From assembly GCF_921293095.1 (NCBI RefSeq), contig NC_060251.1:61645585-61709584 (forward strand): a stretch of 64,000 nt of DNA, in the 5' to 3' direction. This document shows, in pieces, positions 41,801 through 50,305 of this stretch. The notes below the pieces were generated by a model, which saw only the letters and a program-made list of their open reading frames with translations, was not told where the DNA came from and searched no databases. Origin of the DNA: Ischnura elegans. Taxonomy: Eukaryota > Arthropoda > Insecta > Odonata > Coenagrionidae. Within the stretch, counting starts at the first letter, position 1, and each line of letters starts with the position of its first letter. Made by a program: the position numbers and the translations under genes.

Positions 41801-44800
41801 TTTTAATAAAGTCGTCACACTTGCGAAGTCAAAACATTTGCGAAGCCTTGAGAATAGCTCCCATCATATTTTTTTGTAATTTGATGACTCGGTCGTAAAA
41901 TTTTCGTGTAGGAATATTGAATCGCGTTGCATACCTTGGCCAGTGGCGTAGCCGGGGGGTGGGCACAGGGGGTGCGTCCCTCCCCCATAATGTATTAATT
42001 TTAACAGAATAATTGTTACCTATGAAACAGAGTTATTATACTCCGACAGCATGCTGTAGCATAACAGCTTCCCGAAGACCTACCAATTGTGTAATTTAAA
42101 GTGCCAAAATAGCATAAAATGTGATTTCTAGAGATAAAAATGTTCACATTTTCCCGATAGAGAGGTTCCAACCCTCTACCTCGGGTTGTCCTCCCCTACA
42201 CATCGTCCTGGCTACGCCCCTGACCTCGGTTTTTGCTTGTAAACAACTATAAAGACAATGGCGAACTTGCATGATTTTTTTTTACTTCACAGGCGGACAG
42301 AAAATTATTTTCTGAATACAACAAAGAAAACCGCATGTATATATGAGATTTCCTTCGCAAGATATTCAATGATAAACATAACGAATTTTAAAGCGCGGGA
42401 AACACTCCCTCATCCCCAAGCCACTGCCGACGAAGCCTCGATGACGTCAAAGGTGCCTAAACATCACACGAAGCTATTATTGTGATTGTTTGTAATAGTT
42501 GCCAGCAGTTGTGAGAGCTTCGTTTGTTAGGCGTGTTGATTATTTTCTATTTAAAGATAAATATCCGACGATAGAGGCTCGGAAGCCCTCATATTTTGTA
42601 TAATTTATAATATTAATATCTGAGTAAGGGCATAAAATATAAAACTGGAGCAGTTAAACCAAAAATTTTATAATACCTAAATAGCATCGTTGTAAGAGTC
42701 TGAGCCGTGGCCGTTGGAAGGGGGATACGTTAATTGTAAGTTGATATTATCGACGGCATATCATTTAAGTAAGTAATTAGAACGATTTTGATGTTTACTA
42801 ATGTTCGCTCAGCTTTTATATACAATAACTTCATCCGTTTATTCGTAGGTACCGGAGAATTCGTCGTTTAGGACTGCCTGTGCTTGTAAATTATGAGGTG
42901 AATTCCAGTCAATGCAACTTTTGCTCGCTGATTGGAGACATCTAGGAACATTTTTGTGCCAAAATATAGTTATTCGTGACATCTCCCGTTATGCTACTGC
43001 TAATAATCACAGTGCCAGTGGTTGTAATGCACAAAGTTTGACAAGGTTGAAAAATATCGGCCAAGAGTTATCAGTGTTCCATCGTGATTGAATTGTAAAA
43101 AGTGCTATTACGCTATCGATGAATGTCTAACAGTAGTGTAAAAATTGTCAGTGGCGTGTTAACCTCCGTTGTTCACCGTAGATATGACATTTCACGATCA
43201 AGCTATTGAAATAAAAACTGAGTGTGAAGTTTGTTATTCCATTATTTCAACGAGTAGTAGTGAGAAAGTCATCTTTGTCACTTGTGTGGGCTCATTTAAG
43301 GCTTTAAATCAGTCAATAAATAGTTTTTTTCATCATAAGCTCTGCTATTGTAAGTTGTACGTGATGACATATAAGAATCTGACAGTGACTTCCAGTTTTT
43401 GATAAGAGTATTTGCCTATTTCCCACTATATTTTTATGGCATTTGCTAGCGTATTGTTAATGGATTTACCTATATAATTGAAATAGGTTGTAGCTTGTGT
43501 GTGTGTTGGCAGCGGAACCGATTCGCGATCTCACATGTGGATTGTGTGCAGACTGTTTTGCTTTGAGTTCGTACCGTAGGACGGATAGGACTACCTACTC
43601 CGCTAATACGGCGCTGCCAAATTCAACAGCACAGCTTACGATCGTTATCTTCCAGTATTACAAGTTTCTTTTACATCTCGATTTGCCGCCGACGTGTAGC
43701 AATAATCTGTCTTAACAAATTCCATGAGGGTCGTGGCATCAATTTTTGGTGTCCTAAAAAAAAAAGGCTGGTGTCCTAACACCCCCTGCCACACGCCTTT
43801 TAGGCGACTTGCGGGGTATTATGTAGATGTAGATGAATTTCAGGTGTACTATTCGAACGAGCGGAAACGTTATCATACATTTTTCTGATAACTAAATCAT
43901 ACGAAGTGAAACGCTTGTACTTCATCATCCCGATGTCACATTATTAATATCCCAAGAAATAATCGTGGCAATATAGCATTAGAAAAACTTGCCCAGGAAT
44001 AACAACAAAATAAAGCGACGATGAGCGGCTAAATACTCCCTCAAAACAAATTTTACTGCATGCGCTCAGCGTATTTCCCAACTCCCTACGGTTGTTTAGG
44101 CACCTATGACGTCACGCCTGGCCTCGGCAACGCTCGGGTGTCTTCGAGCAGTGGTCAGCTCAGAGAAATTTTTCTCTATTTTAAAGTCAATTTTTTATTT
44201 ATTTTGATGATGAATGGAGATACTTTAGGTATTTTTGCGAGCTAATGTATCTATTTTACTTATTCAAAATAGTTTTTAGAGCAATCGACGACCCATGCAA
44301 GTTTCCCATTCAACCGATTCAGGCTTTGTATGGTGGATGTTCGACATATTGAAATAAAAGGTAGTTGCACTTTTCCACGATTGTTTAGGGCGCACGACGC
44401 GTTCCGGATCACAGAGCCCAGTGGCGCAGCGAGGGGGTTTTGGGGGATAACCCCCCCACCAGAGCTCAGAGAAATTAAGGTTAATCTATTTTACTGAATT
44501 GGATTAATATTGCTTATAGAATAGTGTAACGATTAATGAAATATTCCTCAGAAAGCCATTAAACTCACTATTTATCCTAATTTTTTCCTGGGGAGGGACC
44601 CTGCACCTCCCGCTTACCCTGGGGGTATGCCACAACCCTGACCCCCCAGTATTAGTTGCGCCTGAAACCCCCCCTGCCTTTATTCCTAGCTGCGCCCCTG
44701 ACAGAGCCATCCTCTGGTACAAAACACTACGGCATATGGGAGTATCACATTTGTGCATTTAAGGAAGAGGAGTGGGAGGATTTTACAAGTTGGAGGAAGG

Positions 44801-47800
44801 GAGAGGGAAGCAGAAGTACAGGAGGGAGACAGTGAGAAAACAGAAAACCGAAGAGCAGCAGCAGTGAAGATTTTTCGGGTCTCACACGGGGTAAGGTCCT
44901 CCATGTCTCCCTCGGACGTTTCGATGTGCATCTCACCAATCGTTTTCAGGAATCCTGAATAAAATGGGCGAGTTGCACATAGAGACATGGAGGAACTTAC
45001 CCGGAGTGAGACCTAAGAAACGTTCTCTTCCAGTGTTCGCCGGGAAAAAAATCAGGCATTGTATCATTTGACAGCTAAGGAGATACAGAAAAACCAAAGG
45101 TAGAAGAAGGACTCCAGAAATACCTCTAGAAGAACGAAATTGGAAAAAACTACAGAAACGGGAAGGCCAATTTTTTCCGTCTGAAATCCCTTACAAAACT
45201 CCTGCTAATTCTATCCTTACTACTTTTTCAGGTACCCTTTCGGGGACTTCTCTGCTCCACCCCCTCCTTGCCTCACTAATTACCTCGATATGCGGCCTTC
45301 TTCACCCTGCCCTTTCTATTCTTCTCCCGCCGTTTCTGCGGTTCTTTTTTCTCAGTGTCGTTCTTCTATAGCTATTACTAGAGTCCCCCTCCTATTAAAT
45401 TATAACATCTTGATAATTTTTTGGGCTCTTCGGAAGGAAAAACATGCCATCATTATGGCTCGATCACAGTTCACGTTACAATATTATGCAGTCTAATGCC
45501 GCCTGAAATACTGTCTTCTCAAAAATACCCCGATCACAACGAAACCATAAAAAAAGCTCTCAATAAAGTTCCAAATTTGATTGACTGGTTGGAGTTGTTA
45601 TTGAACACGACAAAACATATCCCACTTTTGGCGCGAACATTTATATGTATGTTCGCATAAGAAAGATTTTTTCATTGTTCAACTCTTTCAACTTCGGCTG
45701 TATAATGGCACTCACTATTTGTTCTTTGTGTTGACATGAAAAAATAGATAGGGGTATTGTATCGCTTTCAGGCACCGTGTTACCTCAATTAAAATTTCTT
45801 AATTAGCCCAAATTGAAGTATTTATGTGGGGCTTTTAAAAGTTCAATCCATCCTCCTATGCTTTGTACGTTTATTTGATAAAAACTGTTTTTTTGACAGG
45901 TTACTGTGGTTGAGCATTCTCGGGCTCGTCATCCATGGTCTTGGAATTGCTTCCCAGCTTGTGGCTTCCTTTACTGATGCTCTGCAGACATCAATGTGAG
46001 TCTCAAAAAAATGATATTGCCCAGTTTTTACGACGAACCGCAAGGATAACTTTAAGTCTGACTCCACTTTCAATCGGAACAAGTTAGGATTAACGTATTC
46101 ATTTTGCAATTTTACCCAGGCAAGAAGGATTCCCTAATAGCTTGGAGACGTATGGACTAATTTCTGGATTATGGACATCAACATTTGCACTAGGAGCATT
46201 TGTGGGACCATCAGTTGCTGGAATTCTCTATGATGGAGTTGGTTTCCGTCATGCCACAATGTTTGTGATATCTTTGCATGTTATCGTGGTGAGTAATTTC
46301 TTGTCTTGACGAACTATTTAAAAACTAATCACTAACTTATTTTATCTTCGTGATTGTGTATCAGGTAAGTAGCCATGGAGGCTTTGAGGGCTTCGCCCCC
46401 CACCCCCGAAATTTTTTCACTCTGGCGACTATCGCGGAAGAGCTGGTGAGGATACCACTAGGCCAGGGGCATCTACCATCTGACACTCAATTTATCGATA
46501 TTGTTGCTTTGTATAATTTCTTCCTATAACGATAGTTGAGTAAAATTTTCATATTTTCATACTCTATGTATTTATGTAAACGAAATATACGGGGTGGAGG
46601 AAAAAAAGGTGTTACGAAATTTTAACTCGGGATAGATGATTCCAGAAATAACCAAAGTTACCTATGATGTTGTGGTCGATAACGCACCATTTTTAAATCA
46701 CAGAAACTTTGCACCAGGCGCTCCGATTGGCCGCGATTTTGCCCTGTTGCCGCGCTGCAATTGAGCTAGTGAGGTGCCTTGAATACATCTCAGAGTAAGG
46801 ATGGGGGAGAGTGCGCTTTGGCTACTGCGCATGTAGTCAAGATCCCGCATATACAGCATATACATCCCACACTTCCCACAATTCTTCCCACAGGGGATTC
46901 CCGCACTACTTCCCACGATCACGTGGTAACCATGTTGACTACAAGAATCTGCTACTGCGCAGCCTGAAAGCGCTCTCTACCCCAATCCTTACTCTGAGGA
47001 ATACATTGCGATTTCCGTCAGGCAAAGCATTCGAGATCATGCGTTGTCCAGAATATCCGACAACAGGGCAAACTCACGGCCATTCGGAGCGCTTAGTGCA
47101 AAGTTTTTGTACTTAAAAAATGGTGCGTTTTCGTTTTAAAAAGCATCGGTAATTTTGGTTCCTACTGGCATCAACTATCCTGGGTTAAAAATTCGCGAAA
47201 ATGCTTTTTCTACCCTGTATAGATGACTTGATGAAATGTATGGTTTTCCTGTGCGTGGAAATTGAACACCAAATGTCAGTGTCGGCAACCCGTACACCTC
47301 CAAAGCATCCCCGAAGCAAATGTCTGGGAAATATATTGTTGAATAATTGCCTGAAAAGTGCATTGTGGTACATGGTGATGCATCATAAAAATTCCGATAT
47401 TCGCTAGTATTTCCCTACCGAACTCTGGTGTGCATATACCACCTCAGCCATTTTATCATCTTGCATTCATGAGAACGCGGTTTCATCATGTGCTTTAACT
47501 TGGAAATAATGTATAAAAACAGGGATTAACGGTCATTATTTATCATTTCTATTTACGTTCTCTTTTGACCAATCGAAATTCATAAAGCATAGCTAGCGTA
47601 ATGACATTAAAGAGAATAGTTTGTGTTGCATCTACTACATTTGCCAACCTGGCTGATGCCTACATTCAGTGGCAAGACAACTTGATAACACGATATTAAA
47701 AATAACGATGAAGTTCCAAACATTCGTGCCAAACTTCAGTTCATAAATGCCTGTTTTCAAGAAAATACAGTAACCAAGAAATTAAATAGCCAATTCAAAG

Positions 47801-49012
47801 TAATTAAAGGTGTAATAAGTGGGTGTATGGAGTAAAAAGCCGACAGTCAGGGTCAGTCGAGTAACCTTAACTTCTCTGACTCTTACCTCATTACCTGGGC
47901 GAATAAAAATCGCCATATGCGAGATTAATTCTATCATGAGTTTTGATGAAGTCTCCTTGAGCGATGTTTTAGTAAATTTTACAAACCTGTTACTTATCTT
48001 AAGGATAGCAGCCATTCAAGTTTTAGCTAATTCAGTGTACTAAGAGGACTTCAGAGGCAGCCACGGCTTTATATTTTAATCTCTGATTTTTGGTTTAAAT
48101 ATCGTCGGTCTCTAATAACTTTTGTCACTTATGGGTGTAATAAAGTCTCACGTAACTTACCTTTGCAGTCATGCATATGGAATGATATTTTTGTCTCGAA
48201 AGGTCGAGTAACAAAACCCCATCAATGCAAGTACCCTTAAGGTTTTGTCCAAATCTTTATGACTTGACTCACATCTATTTCAGTTTTCCTGCACAGAGTA
48301 GCGCAGAGAGTAGCTTAATACTCTGTACAAATTTGACCATATTAATTTCTTTCATTCTACTTTCTTTCATTTTTACATTTAGTATATAGGTAAAAGTGAT
48401 GAAAAGTTTACTCTATATATCCTTGAAATTTCAAGGTTATACCGTAAGTTTTGAATGAGTAATGCATCACGAAAAATTACACACTGCTGCCGCAAATGAC
48501 GCGTCCTTTTGATGGTATCCCTTAAGAATTTCGGAGAATAGTAGACGACCTTTTAAAGTTTTCAGCTTCAATGTTACGCTTATTCACGTCCATCCCAGTT
48601 GCAGTGAGTTAGGCTCTTTTCTTTCATATTTGACTAATAAAGGTCATTTTTGCAGGCCATACTGGTGAGCTGCTACCTTTGTTATGGACGTTACTACAAG
48701 AGGAGGCCATACAGGCAGGTAGATTCTGCCTCCTCCGAAGAGGTGAAATTGATGTCGTCCAATGGCGTATCGATACCTGCCAATGGAACTCCTTCAGGAA
48801 GGATGGCATCCAGTCCTAGCAGACCTATTGACAGAGGTGCTAGCGGTGGTGGCATCCTCATTGCATGTGGAAGCTATAAAAGCCGCTACAGCGCGTGGAA
48901 ACGGGATGATGGTAGCACTGTCTTAGTCGGGCCCTATTCGACCAGCTACGGCAGCCTAGGAAGCGCCAGTAGTCTTGAAAACCATCGCCATTATATGGAC
49001 ACCGTAGCCTGA
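8709..49012 (+). CDS. SLC18B1-like major facilitator transporter, whole gene (11 coding exons)
   Basis: Joined coding exons: 8709-8816, 20589-20684, 25878-25951, 26049-26196, 27419-27487, 31896-32013, 35047-35162, 35795-35988, 45900-45995, 46120-46288, 48656-49012. All borders are GT/AG, the phases match, and the sum is 1545 nt, or 514 residues plus stop. The protein has about twelve hydrophobic segments. Major facilitator motif A (GKHLNRIGPK) falls between TM2 and TM3, with a second-half copy GWICDR. Motif C-like [14 protein letters not shown] is in TM5 and its pseudo-repeat [14 protein letters not shown] in TM11. Sequence and order match SLC18B1 (C6orf192), whose mammalian member is reported to be a vesicular polyamine transporter; the substrate here is inferred only. 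Animal members are about 450-500 residues, so this is full length with a long hydrophilic C-tail. The start was chosen because the ATG opens directly into TM1 and exon 1 ends at GAG/GTAAGT. Introns range from 97 nt to 11.8 kb and carry most of the mobile elements of the window. Confidence 0.9.
10768..11078 (+). mobile_element. tRNA-derived SINE
   Basis: Box A-like TGGCTAGAGCGTTGG (10791-10805) and box B GGTTCAAATCC (10826-10836) are spaced as in a tRNA promoter, followed by about 240 nt of unrelated body. The flanks carry TTTTATTC at 10760-10767 and 11079-11086, a target duplication. The tail repeats TACCAAG. There is no cloverleaf or acceptor stem, so it is not a tRNA gene. Confidence 0.8.
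11548..11712. mobile_element. Short palindromic MITE
   Basis: The ends are AACCTGAAGTGATAAATG and its reverse complement. The arms of about 80 bp pair over nearly the whole length (AGTGCCTCTTATTTTG inside), so a transcript would form one long hairpin. Confidence 0.65.
12424..12677. mobile_element. Palindromic insertion with a 16-bp target duplication
   Basis: Arms of 95 bp (12424-12518, 12556-12650) are perfect reverse complements around a 37-nt spacer. A 27-nt tail (12651-12677) follows on the right only. The flanking repeat AACAGTATGGAATATG is exact at 12408-12423 and 12678-12693. Duplications of this length are typical of target-primed retrotransposition, not of cut-and-paste transposons. 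Confidence 0.75.
15483..15740. mobile_element. hAT-like MITE, CAGTG ends
   Basis: The ends are CAGTGCCGTAACTA and TAGTTACGCCACTG. The target duplication is ATACGAGG/ATACAAGG (15475-15482, 15741-15748). Confidence 0.75.
16186..16501. mobile_element. hAT-like MITE, decayed
   Basis: It begins CAGGCCAGGCACTAG and ends TAGTTGCGACCCTG. Subterminal TTAGGGGGGGCA on the left matches TGCCCCCCCTAA on the right. Flanks CACCCGCC and CACCCACA match at 6 of 8 positions. Confidence 0.5.
16601..16826 (+). pseudogene. Non-LTR retrotransposon fragment, C-terminal tail of the reverse transcriptase ORF
   Basis: With one frameshift near 16659 it reads [10 protein letters not shown]..., then [20 protein letters not shown], then KKGKG and KRLADRR. 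The GHxLRHDGL...[11 protein letters not shown] pattern is the well-known tail of jockey/RTE-like polyproteins in arthropods. It stops in TAG at 16824-16826. It is dead: frameshifted and truncated at the 5' side. Confidence 0.65.
16904..17061. repeat. Imperfect palindrome, about 50-bp arms
   Basis: TTAACATAATGAGAGCACTT on the left pairs with the sequence ending CATTATGTTAA. Both arms, read outward, contain GTCGGTAGAAATAAAGAA preceded by CCGAAA. No flanking target duplication was found. Confidence 0.6.
17246..17915 (-). mobile_element. 655-670 bp TIR family, copy B (inverted)
   Basis: It is bounded by AATAGGGTGGTTACC and GGAAAATACCCTATT and is the reverse complement of copies A and C over its length, including the GTGACGTCAC core near 17725. 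Confidence 0.7.
20589..20684 (+). CDS. Transporter exon 2: loop 1 and TM2
   Basis: It encodes residues 37-68, from [16 protein letters not shown] to SPIYGKH. The acceptor is TTCCAG and the donor CAT/GTGAGT; the exon is phase 0 on both sides. The EYGLVFG stretch at the start of TM2 is typical of the SLC18 branch. Intron 1 before it is 11.8 kb. Confidence 0.88.
21000..21075 (-). repeat. Degenerate hammerhead-like retroelement tail
   Basis: On the minus strand it reads CTGATGATGACTTGGAC, a gap, CGACGAAAT, then GCGAAATAAATAG. It has the CTGATGA-GAAA-AAATAAA order of the palindrome at 1748-2527, but helix II does not pair as written, so any ribozyme would be inactive. Confidence 0.3.
25080..25210 (+). 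mobile_element. Truncated non-LTR element or SINE 3' end
   Basis: The segment CACCACGTGCCTACTGAGG through GGTAGTATGTAGATG resembles the end at 43735-43835 and the common arthropod terminal motif GGGGTAT...TGTAGATG. The 5' limit is uncertain. Confidence 0.4.
25878..25951 (+). CDS. Transporter exon 3: motif A and TM3
   Basis: It encodes residues 69-92 plus two bases of Gly93. It starts [10 protein letters not shown], which completes motif A begun in exon 2. The donor GG/GTAATA is weaker than the others. The next intron is only 97 nt, the shortest in the gene. Confidence 0.85.
26049..26196 (+). CDS. Transporter exon 4: TM4
   Basis: It encodes residues 93-142. [20 protein letters not shown] is the long TM4 helix and [11 protein letters not shown] the following cytosolic loop. 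The acceptor is TTTCAG and the donor TTT/GTGAGT. Open reading continues into the intron for some 140 nt by chance; the next exon joins cleanly at the donor. Confidence 0.88.
26294..26536. mobile_element. MITE rich in TGACGT motifs
   Basis: The terminal repeats are ACCCAAGCGGAAACAAAAGT and its imperfect complement ending GCTTGGGT. Between them TGACNTCA-like motifs recur about every 15-30 nt. It lies in intron 4 of the transporter gene. Confidence 0.65.
27419..27487 (+). CDS. Transporter exon 5: TM5 with motif C
   Basis: It encodes residues 143-165, [10 protein letters not shown] followed by [13 protein letters not shown]. The G-x-x-x-G-P-x-x-G-G pattern is the antiporter motif C of the superfamily, consistent with a proton exchanger. 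The acceptor is CACACAG and the donor GAA/GTGAGT. Confidence 0.88.
28186..28685 (+). mobile_element. CACGTG-rich TIR element, copy 1
   Basis: It is 500 bp with CCCAGTGAGAAATGGGTGG at one end and the complement at the other. The subterminal regions are arrays of GGAATCCACGTGG-type units. AT is directly repeated at both flanks, a possible 2-bp target duplication. It lies in intron 5. Confidence 0.8.
29358..29669 (+). mobile_element. hAT-like MITE, family 2 copy 1
   Basis: It starts CAGGGGCGCAGCCAGGAATT and ends CACTGCGCCGCTG. Flanks TCGCCTGC and TCCCCTGC (7 of 8) mark the target site. It holds a pure G run of about 17 near 29384-29400 and a matching C run near the other end. Confidence 0.75.
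30059..30721 (+). mobile_element. 655-670 bp TIR family, copy C
   Basis: It is in the same orientation as 3090-3743, with ends AATAGGGTAGTTTCC and GGAAACCACCCTATT. It lies in intron 5 of the transporter gene. Confidence 0.7.
31110..31299 (+). mobile_element. hAT-like fragment interrupted by the CACGTG element
   Basis: It starts CAGGGGCAGATTAAGG and shares its first 120 nt with 55289 onward (GGTCATGA, AATAGTTTTTGTA, CCTTGTAAA). It is broken at 31300 by CACGTG element copy 2. The remaining right part after 31738 is uncertain. Confidence 0.45.
31300..31738 (-). mobile_element. CACGTG-rich TIR element, copy 2 (inverted)
   Basis: It is 439 bp and inverted relative to copies 1, 3 and 4, which it matches closely through the AT-rich centre. 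It has lost about 60 bp of subterminal repeat units. Confidence 0.8.
31896..32013 (+). CDS. Transporter exon 6: TM6 and start of the central loop
   Basis: It encodes residues 166-204 plus one base. [18 protein letters not shown] leads into TM6, then an acidic cytosolic stretch ([13 protein letters not shown]) that begins the loop between the two six-helix halves. The donor is CAG/GTATGT. Confidence 0.88.
32133..32435 (+). mobile_element. hAT-like MITE, family 2 copy 2
   Basis: It starts CTGGGGCGTAGC and ends GCTGCGCCACTG. The exact 8-bp target duplication is CATCAATA (32125-32132, 32436-32443). Confidence 0.85.
32459..32832. repeat. TIR element of about 375 bp
   Basis: GGGTTGGATAAGGATGG with TTAACCTCGCTTCAATGAAA at the left pairs with TTTCATTGAAGCAAGGTTAA and CCTTATCCAACCC at the right, an imperfect 50-bp inverted repeat. 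No target duplication is evident; a solo LTR is less likely given the repeat length. Confidence 0.55.
32934..33129. mobile_element. Short MITE with TA(TA) flanks
   Basis: TGGGTGCTTTCCAATC and CTGCGCAGAT at the left match ATCTGCGCAAGG and GATTGGAAAGCATCC at the right. TATA at both sides suggests a TA target, as for Tc1/mariner relatives. Confidence 0.65.
33607..34106 (+). mobile_element. CACGTG-rich TIR element, copy 3
   Basis: It is 500 bp and intact at both ends, with seven CACGTG hexamers. AA is directly repeated at the flanks. It lies in intron 6. Confidence 0.8.
35047..35162 (+). CDS. Transporter exon 7: TM7
   Basis: It encodes residues 205-243: [11 protein letters not shown], then TM7 to [10 protein letters not shown]. 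The short LEPHLRQF segment that crosses into exon 8 is a recognisable SLC18-branch feature. The acceptor is CAATAG and the donor CAG/GTAAAT. Confidence 0.88.
35795..35988 (+). CDS. Transporter exon 8: TM8-TM9 with second motif A
   Basis: It encodes residues 244-307 plus two bases. It covers TM8 ([19 protein letters not shown]), the intracellular motif A repeat GWICDR, and TM9 ending [10 protein letters not shown]. The donor AC/GTAAGT is strong. The next intron is 9.9 kb and holds the antisense glutamate dehydrogenase gene. Confidence 0.88.
36366..36856 (+). mobile_element. CACGTG-rich TIR element, copy 4
   Basis: It is 491 bp, with the same ends as the other copies and TA repeated at the flanks. 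It lies at the start of intron 8. Confidence 0.8.
37668..37973 (-). mobile_element. hAT-like MITE, family 2 copy 3 (inverted)
   Basis: It starts CAGTGGCATAGCAAGG and ends CCTAGCTGCACCCCT. The target duplication is ATGCCTGA (37659-37666, 37974-37981). Confidence 0.8.
38400..39058. mobile_element. Element with 235-bp terminal inverted repeats
   Basis: The arms begin TAGGCCG(T/G)CCCTTATTTTT and stay complementary for about 235 bp around a GC-rich centre. The exact 8-bp target duplication is CTGCCCAT (38392-38399, 39059-39066). The superfamily is unclear (hAT or P-like by duplication length). It sits 460 bp downstream of the glutamate dehydrogenase stop. Confidence 0.75.
39520..41154 (-). CDS. 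Glutamate dehydrogenase (NAD(P)+), intronless retrogene
   Basis: This is a single open frame of 544 codons, ATG to TAA, with no intron. The enzyme family interconverts glutamate with 2-oxoglutarate plus ammonium in the mitochondrial matrix. The N-terminus ([20 protein letters not shown]) is basic and acid-free, like an import presequence. Visible landmarks: substrate-binding PCKGGMR (Lys132), MTFKCAVV (Lys156), [10 protein letters not shown], catalytic Asp210 in APDM, dinucleotide loop VQGFGNVG (291-298), GANGPTTP (390-397), and the animal antenna region (about 431-490). Full-length animal enzymes are about 540-560 residues, so it is complete. Two normally invariant neighbours differ: Gly for Ala at 167 and Leu for Pro at 207. 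It lies antisense in intron 8 of the transporter gene. Lack of introns suggests retroposition, but no poly(A) tract or target duplication remains, so it is old; the undamaged frame suggests selection. Testis-biased expression, as of the fly paralogue bb8, is possible but unproven. Confidence 0.93.
   Translation of the reverse strand: MTVFKKFIGGGMRRGISRIFAPDKQIHRSLSEYKIPDRLKDIPEAANPKFFEMVEYFFHSACEILEEKLIEDLKAPKTTDEQRKQKVRGILKIIEPCHHVFETIFPLRRDTGAYEMITGFRAQHSSHKTPCKGGMRYSLGCDVDEVKALAALMTFKCAVVAVPFGGGKAGVRINPKEYSETELERITRRFTLELAKKGFIGPGIDVLAPDMGTGQREMSWVADTYSKTIGHNDINANACVTGKPINQGGIHGRTAATGRGIFHGAQNILNNEKVMSKIGLETGIKSKSFIVQGFGNVGFHTARYFSRAGGVCIGVVEKDGGIFNAHGIDILKLHDYYVEKDTIMGFPGTEERSGDDLLCEACDILIPAACEKVITLENAPKIKAKMIIEGANGPTTPAADKILLERNILIIPDLFVNAGGVTVSFFEWLKNLNHVSFGRLLFKYERDSNYFLLQSVQDSIEKHFSHIVKGKIPIIPSEEFKKRIAGASEKDIVHSGLSQTMERSSQAILNTAEDYNLGMNLRLAAYVNSVEKIYLSYREAGLAF
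41941..42222. mobile_element. hAT-like MITE, CAGTGGCGTAGC ends
   Basis: It starts CAGTGGCGTAGCCGG and ends CTGGCTACGCCCCTG. The flanks ACCTTGGC and ACCTCGGT match at 6 of 8 positions. Confidence 0.65.
42223..43734. other. Part of intron 8, nothing recognised
   Basis: It holds short open frames only. The words GATGACGTCAAAGGTGCC (42431 onward) and, inverted, GGCACCTATGACGTCAC (44099 onward) face each other and may be the ends of one more element of about 1.7 kb; weak support. Confidence 0.25.
43735..43835 (+). mobile_element. Truncated non-LTR element or SINE 3' end
   Basis: It reads GTCCTAACACCCCCTGCC, then CTTTTAGGCGACTTGCGGGG and TATGTAGATGTAGATG, the usual terminal motif of an arthropod non-LTR group. 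It is related to 25080-25210. Confidence 0.5.
44419..44700 (-). mobile_element. hAT-like MITE, family 2 copy 4 (inverted)
   Basis: It starts CAGTGGCGCAGCGAGG and ends CCTAGCTGCGCCCCTG. The exact target duplication is ACAGAGCC (44411-44418, 44701-44708). Confidence 0.88.
44877..45013. repeat. Imperfect inverted repeat
   Basis: GGTCTCACACGGGGTAAGG with CCTCCATGTCTC on the left pairs with GAGACATGGAGG and TTACCCGGAGTGAGACC on the right; the spacer is about 75 nt. Its limits and class are unknown. Confidence 0.55.
45900..45995 (+). CDS. Transporter exon 9: TM10
   Basis: It encodes residues 308-339 and part of 340: [19 protein letters not shown], then [13 protein letters not shown]. The exon is 96 nt with phases 2/1. 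An exon of equal length and phase occurs in the paralogue at 62937-63032. Confidence 0.9.
46120..46288 (+). CDS. Transporter exon 10: TM11 and most of TM12
   Basis: It encodes residues 340-396. The [20 protein letters not shown] stretch is the most family-diagnostic part of the protein, followed by [15 protein letters not shown]. The exon is 169 nt, the same length as the paralogous exon at 62162-62330. The acceptor is CCCAG and the donor GTG/GTGAGT. Confidence 0.92.
46588..47219. mobile_element. Mariner-like MITE with another MITE inside
   Basis: The ends TACGGGGTGGAGG and CTACCCTGTA are flanked by TA on both sides. Terminal repeats extend about 130 bp (both sides share GCACCATTTTT, AACTTTGCAC and GCGCTCCGA). 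The 46789-46998 element splits its centre. It lies in intron 10. Confidence 0.7.
46789..46998. mobile_element. hAT-like MITE nested in the mariner-like element
   Basis: The terminal repeats are CTCAGAGTAAGGAT and its complement, continuing to the CTACTGCGCA motif. The exact 8-bp target duplication is GAATACAT (46781-46788, 46999-47006). Confidence 0.8.
47220..48655 (+). other. Rest of intron 10
   Basis: No exon, repeat or RNA gene was recognised. Short frames around 47800-48040 on both strands look accidental. Confidence 0.4.
48656..49012 (+). CDS. Transporter exon 11: end of TM12, cytosolic tail, stop
   Basis: It encodes residues 397-514 and TGA. After the end of TM12 and a basic patch ([12 protein letters not shown]) comes a hydrophilic Ser/Gly-rich tail of about 100 residues with no recognised domain. 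The tail is longer than usual for the family and could carry sorting or phosphorylation signals; that is inference. Confidence 0.85.
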   Translation, partial: AILVSCYLCYGRYYKRRPYRQVDSASSEEVKLMSSNGVSIPANGTPSGRMASSPSRPIDRGASGGGILIACGSYKSRYSAWKRDDGSTVLVGPYSTSYGSLGSASSLENHRHYMDTVA

Positions 49013-50115
49013 TTGTAGTTGTATTTGTTGGCAGAATATGCTCAAGAGCAATGGCTGTGTTCAGTTTAGTCGATGTTTCCGGAAAGGAAATGGCGTCTGT
49101 TTCATAAAACTAACTTGTCGTTCTTTGACAAGTGGAGATTTTCCAGATTCTGAAGACTAGCGAGACATAATAGATTTCTCGCCTGTCTAAAGTTGTTGTC
49201 TGCGTAATAAGAAGGTAATAATGAGTGCCTAGTCTTAAATGTGTGTCACTATGCTATGAATGTCACTGATCATTCTAGGTAGTTAAAATAATCATGTTTC
49301 AATTCAGTGACACGTCAGCTACTTGAAATAGTTCATACCAGTTCATTGGCCATTTTTATGTTAACTTCATGGAATTTAGCACCAAATCATTATTATAAAA
49401 TCACGCCAATTACATGATTTTTAATATTTTATAACATAAGCGACGTCAATAGTGACGTCAAACACTAAATTATTCAACTTTTTGGTACCAAATAGACCTG
49501 CTTCGTTGGCAGGAATAGCCCGGCAAAATATCCATCCCAGTATACTAATCCGCAGAATAATGGAGAAAGGTGAAGGCATGGATATCCAATATAAATAGTA
49601 TTTGTGCATATTTGATTTAAAGTTGTACATAAGTATCGTTTTAACCTTAATTTTAACTTTAAGTTTAATGGTTGGAAACATCGAGTGCAAGAAGTGTTCA
49701 TTTGCGAATGCGTTGTGTACAATATTGGAAATAGTTGATGGCGCGAATTTTTAAAGCAGTACGCTTAATTGGTCGTGTCATCCATGAAAATGTGCCAATT
49801 TTTTTATCGAAGTCCTCATTAATGATATATGTGTGGCAAGATGCCAAATGTCTGTATGAGTTGAAATTGTGAATGCATGTAATAACAATCTTATCATAAG
49901 AATTATTCAGCAGAAAAATATTATGATTTGATCACGTTGCGTCAAGAAATAGGTTTATAAATTTGAAAACTTTGATAGTTCATAATGACTGCATTTTCAT
50001 GCGTTCAGTTTGATTACATATCAGGATGCTTTATAAGCATTCACCTGATAAAATGTTGCTGTAAATATTTTTTAGCCTCTGAAATAAAAAGACAATAAAC
50101 TTTACAATTCATTAG
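49013..50115 (+). other. 3' UTR of the transporter gene
   Basis: There is no reading frame here. Two AATAAA hexamers at 50083-50088 and 50094-50099 are followed by sequence that reads as ordinary intergenic DNA, so cleavage near 50110-50120 is likely. The UTR would be about 1.1 kb. No mobile element was recognised in it. Confidence 0.5.
50083..50099 (+). terminator. Paired poly(A) signals of the transporter gene
   Basis: Two AATAAA hexamers lie 11 nt apart about 1.07 kb after the stop codon. They are the first closely paired signals in the correct position. Confidence 0.45.
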
Positions 50116-50305
50116 TTCTTCATCTGTTAAGCATGTGTGTGTGAAATGAATGTACTGAACTAACTTGGTAATTTTAGTTCCCCAACGGGGCCGCCCACGT
50201 GAAAAAAATTGTTTCCAATGACACTCGTACTAGTCGGCGAGATTATGTGCATTTTACACCGTTCTTAATGCCTCGCCCGAAAAAGATGTAACTGGACTAG
50301 ATATG

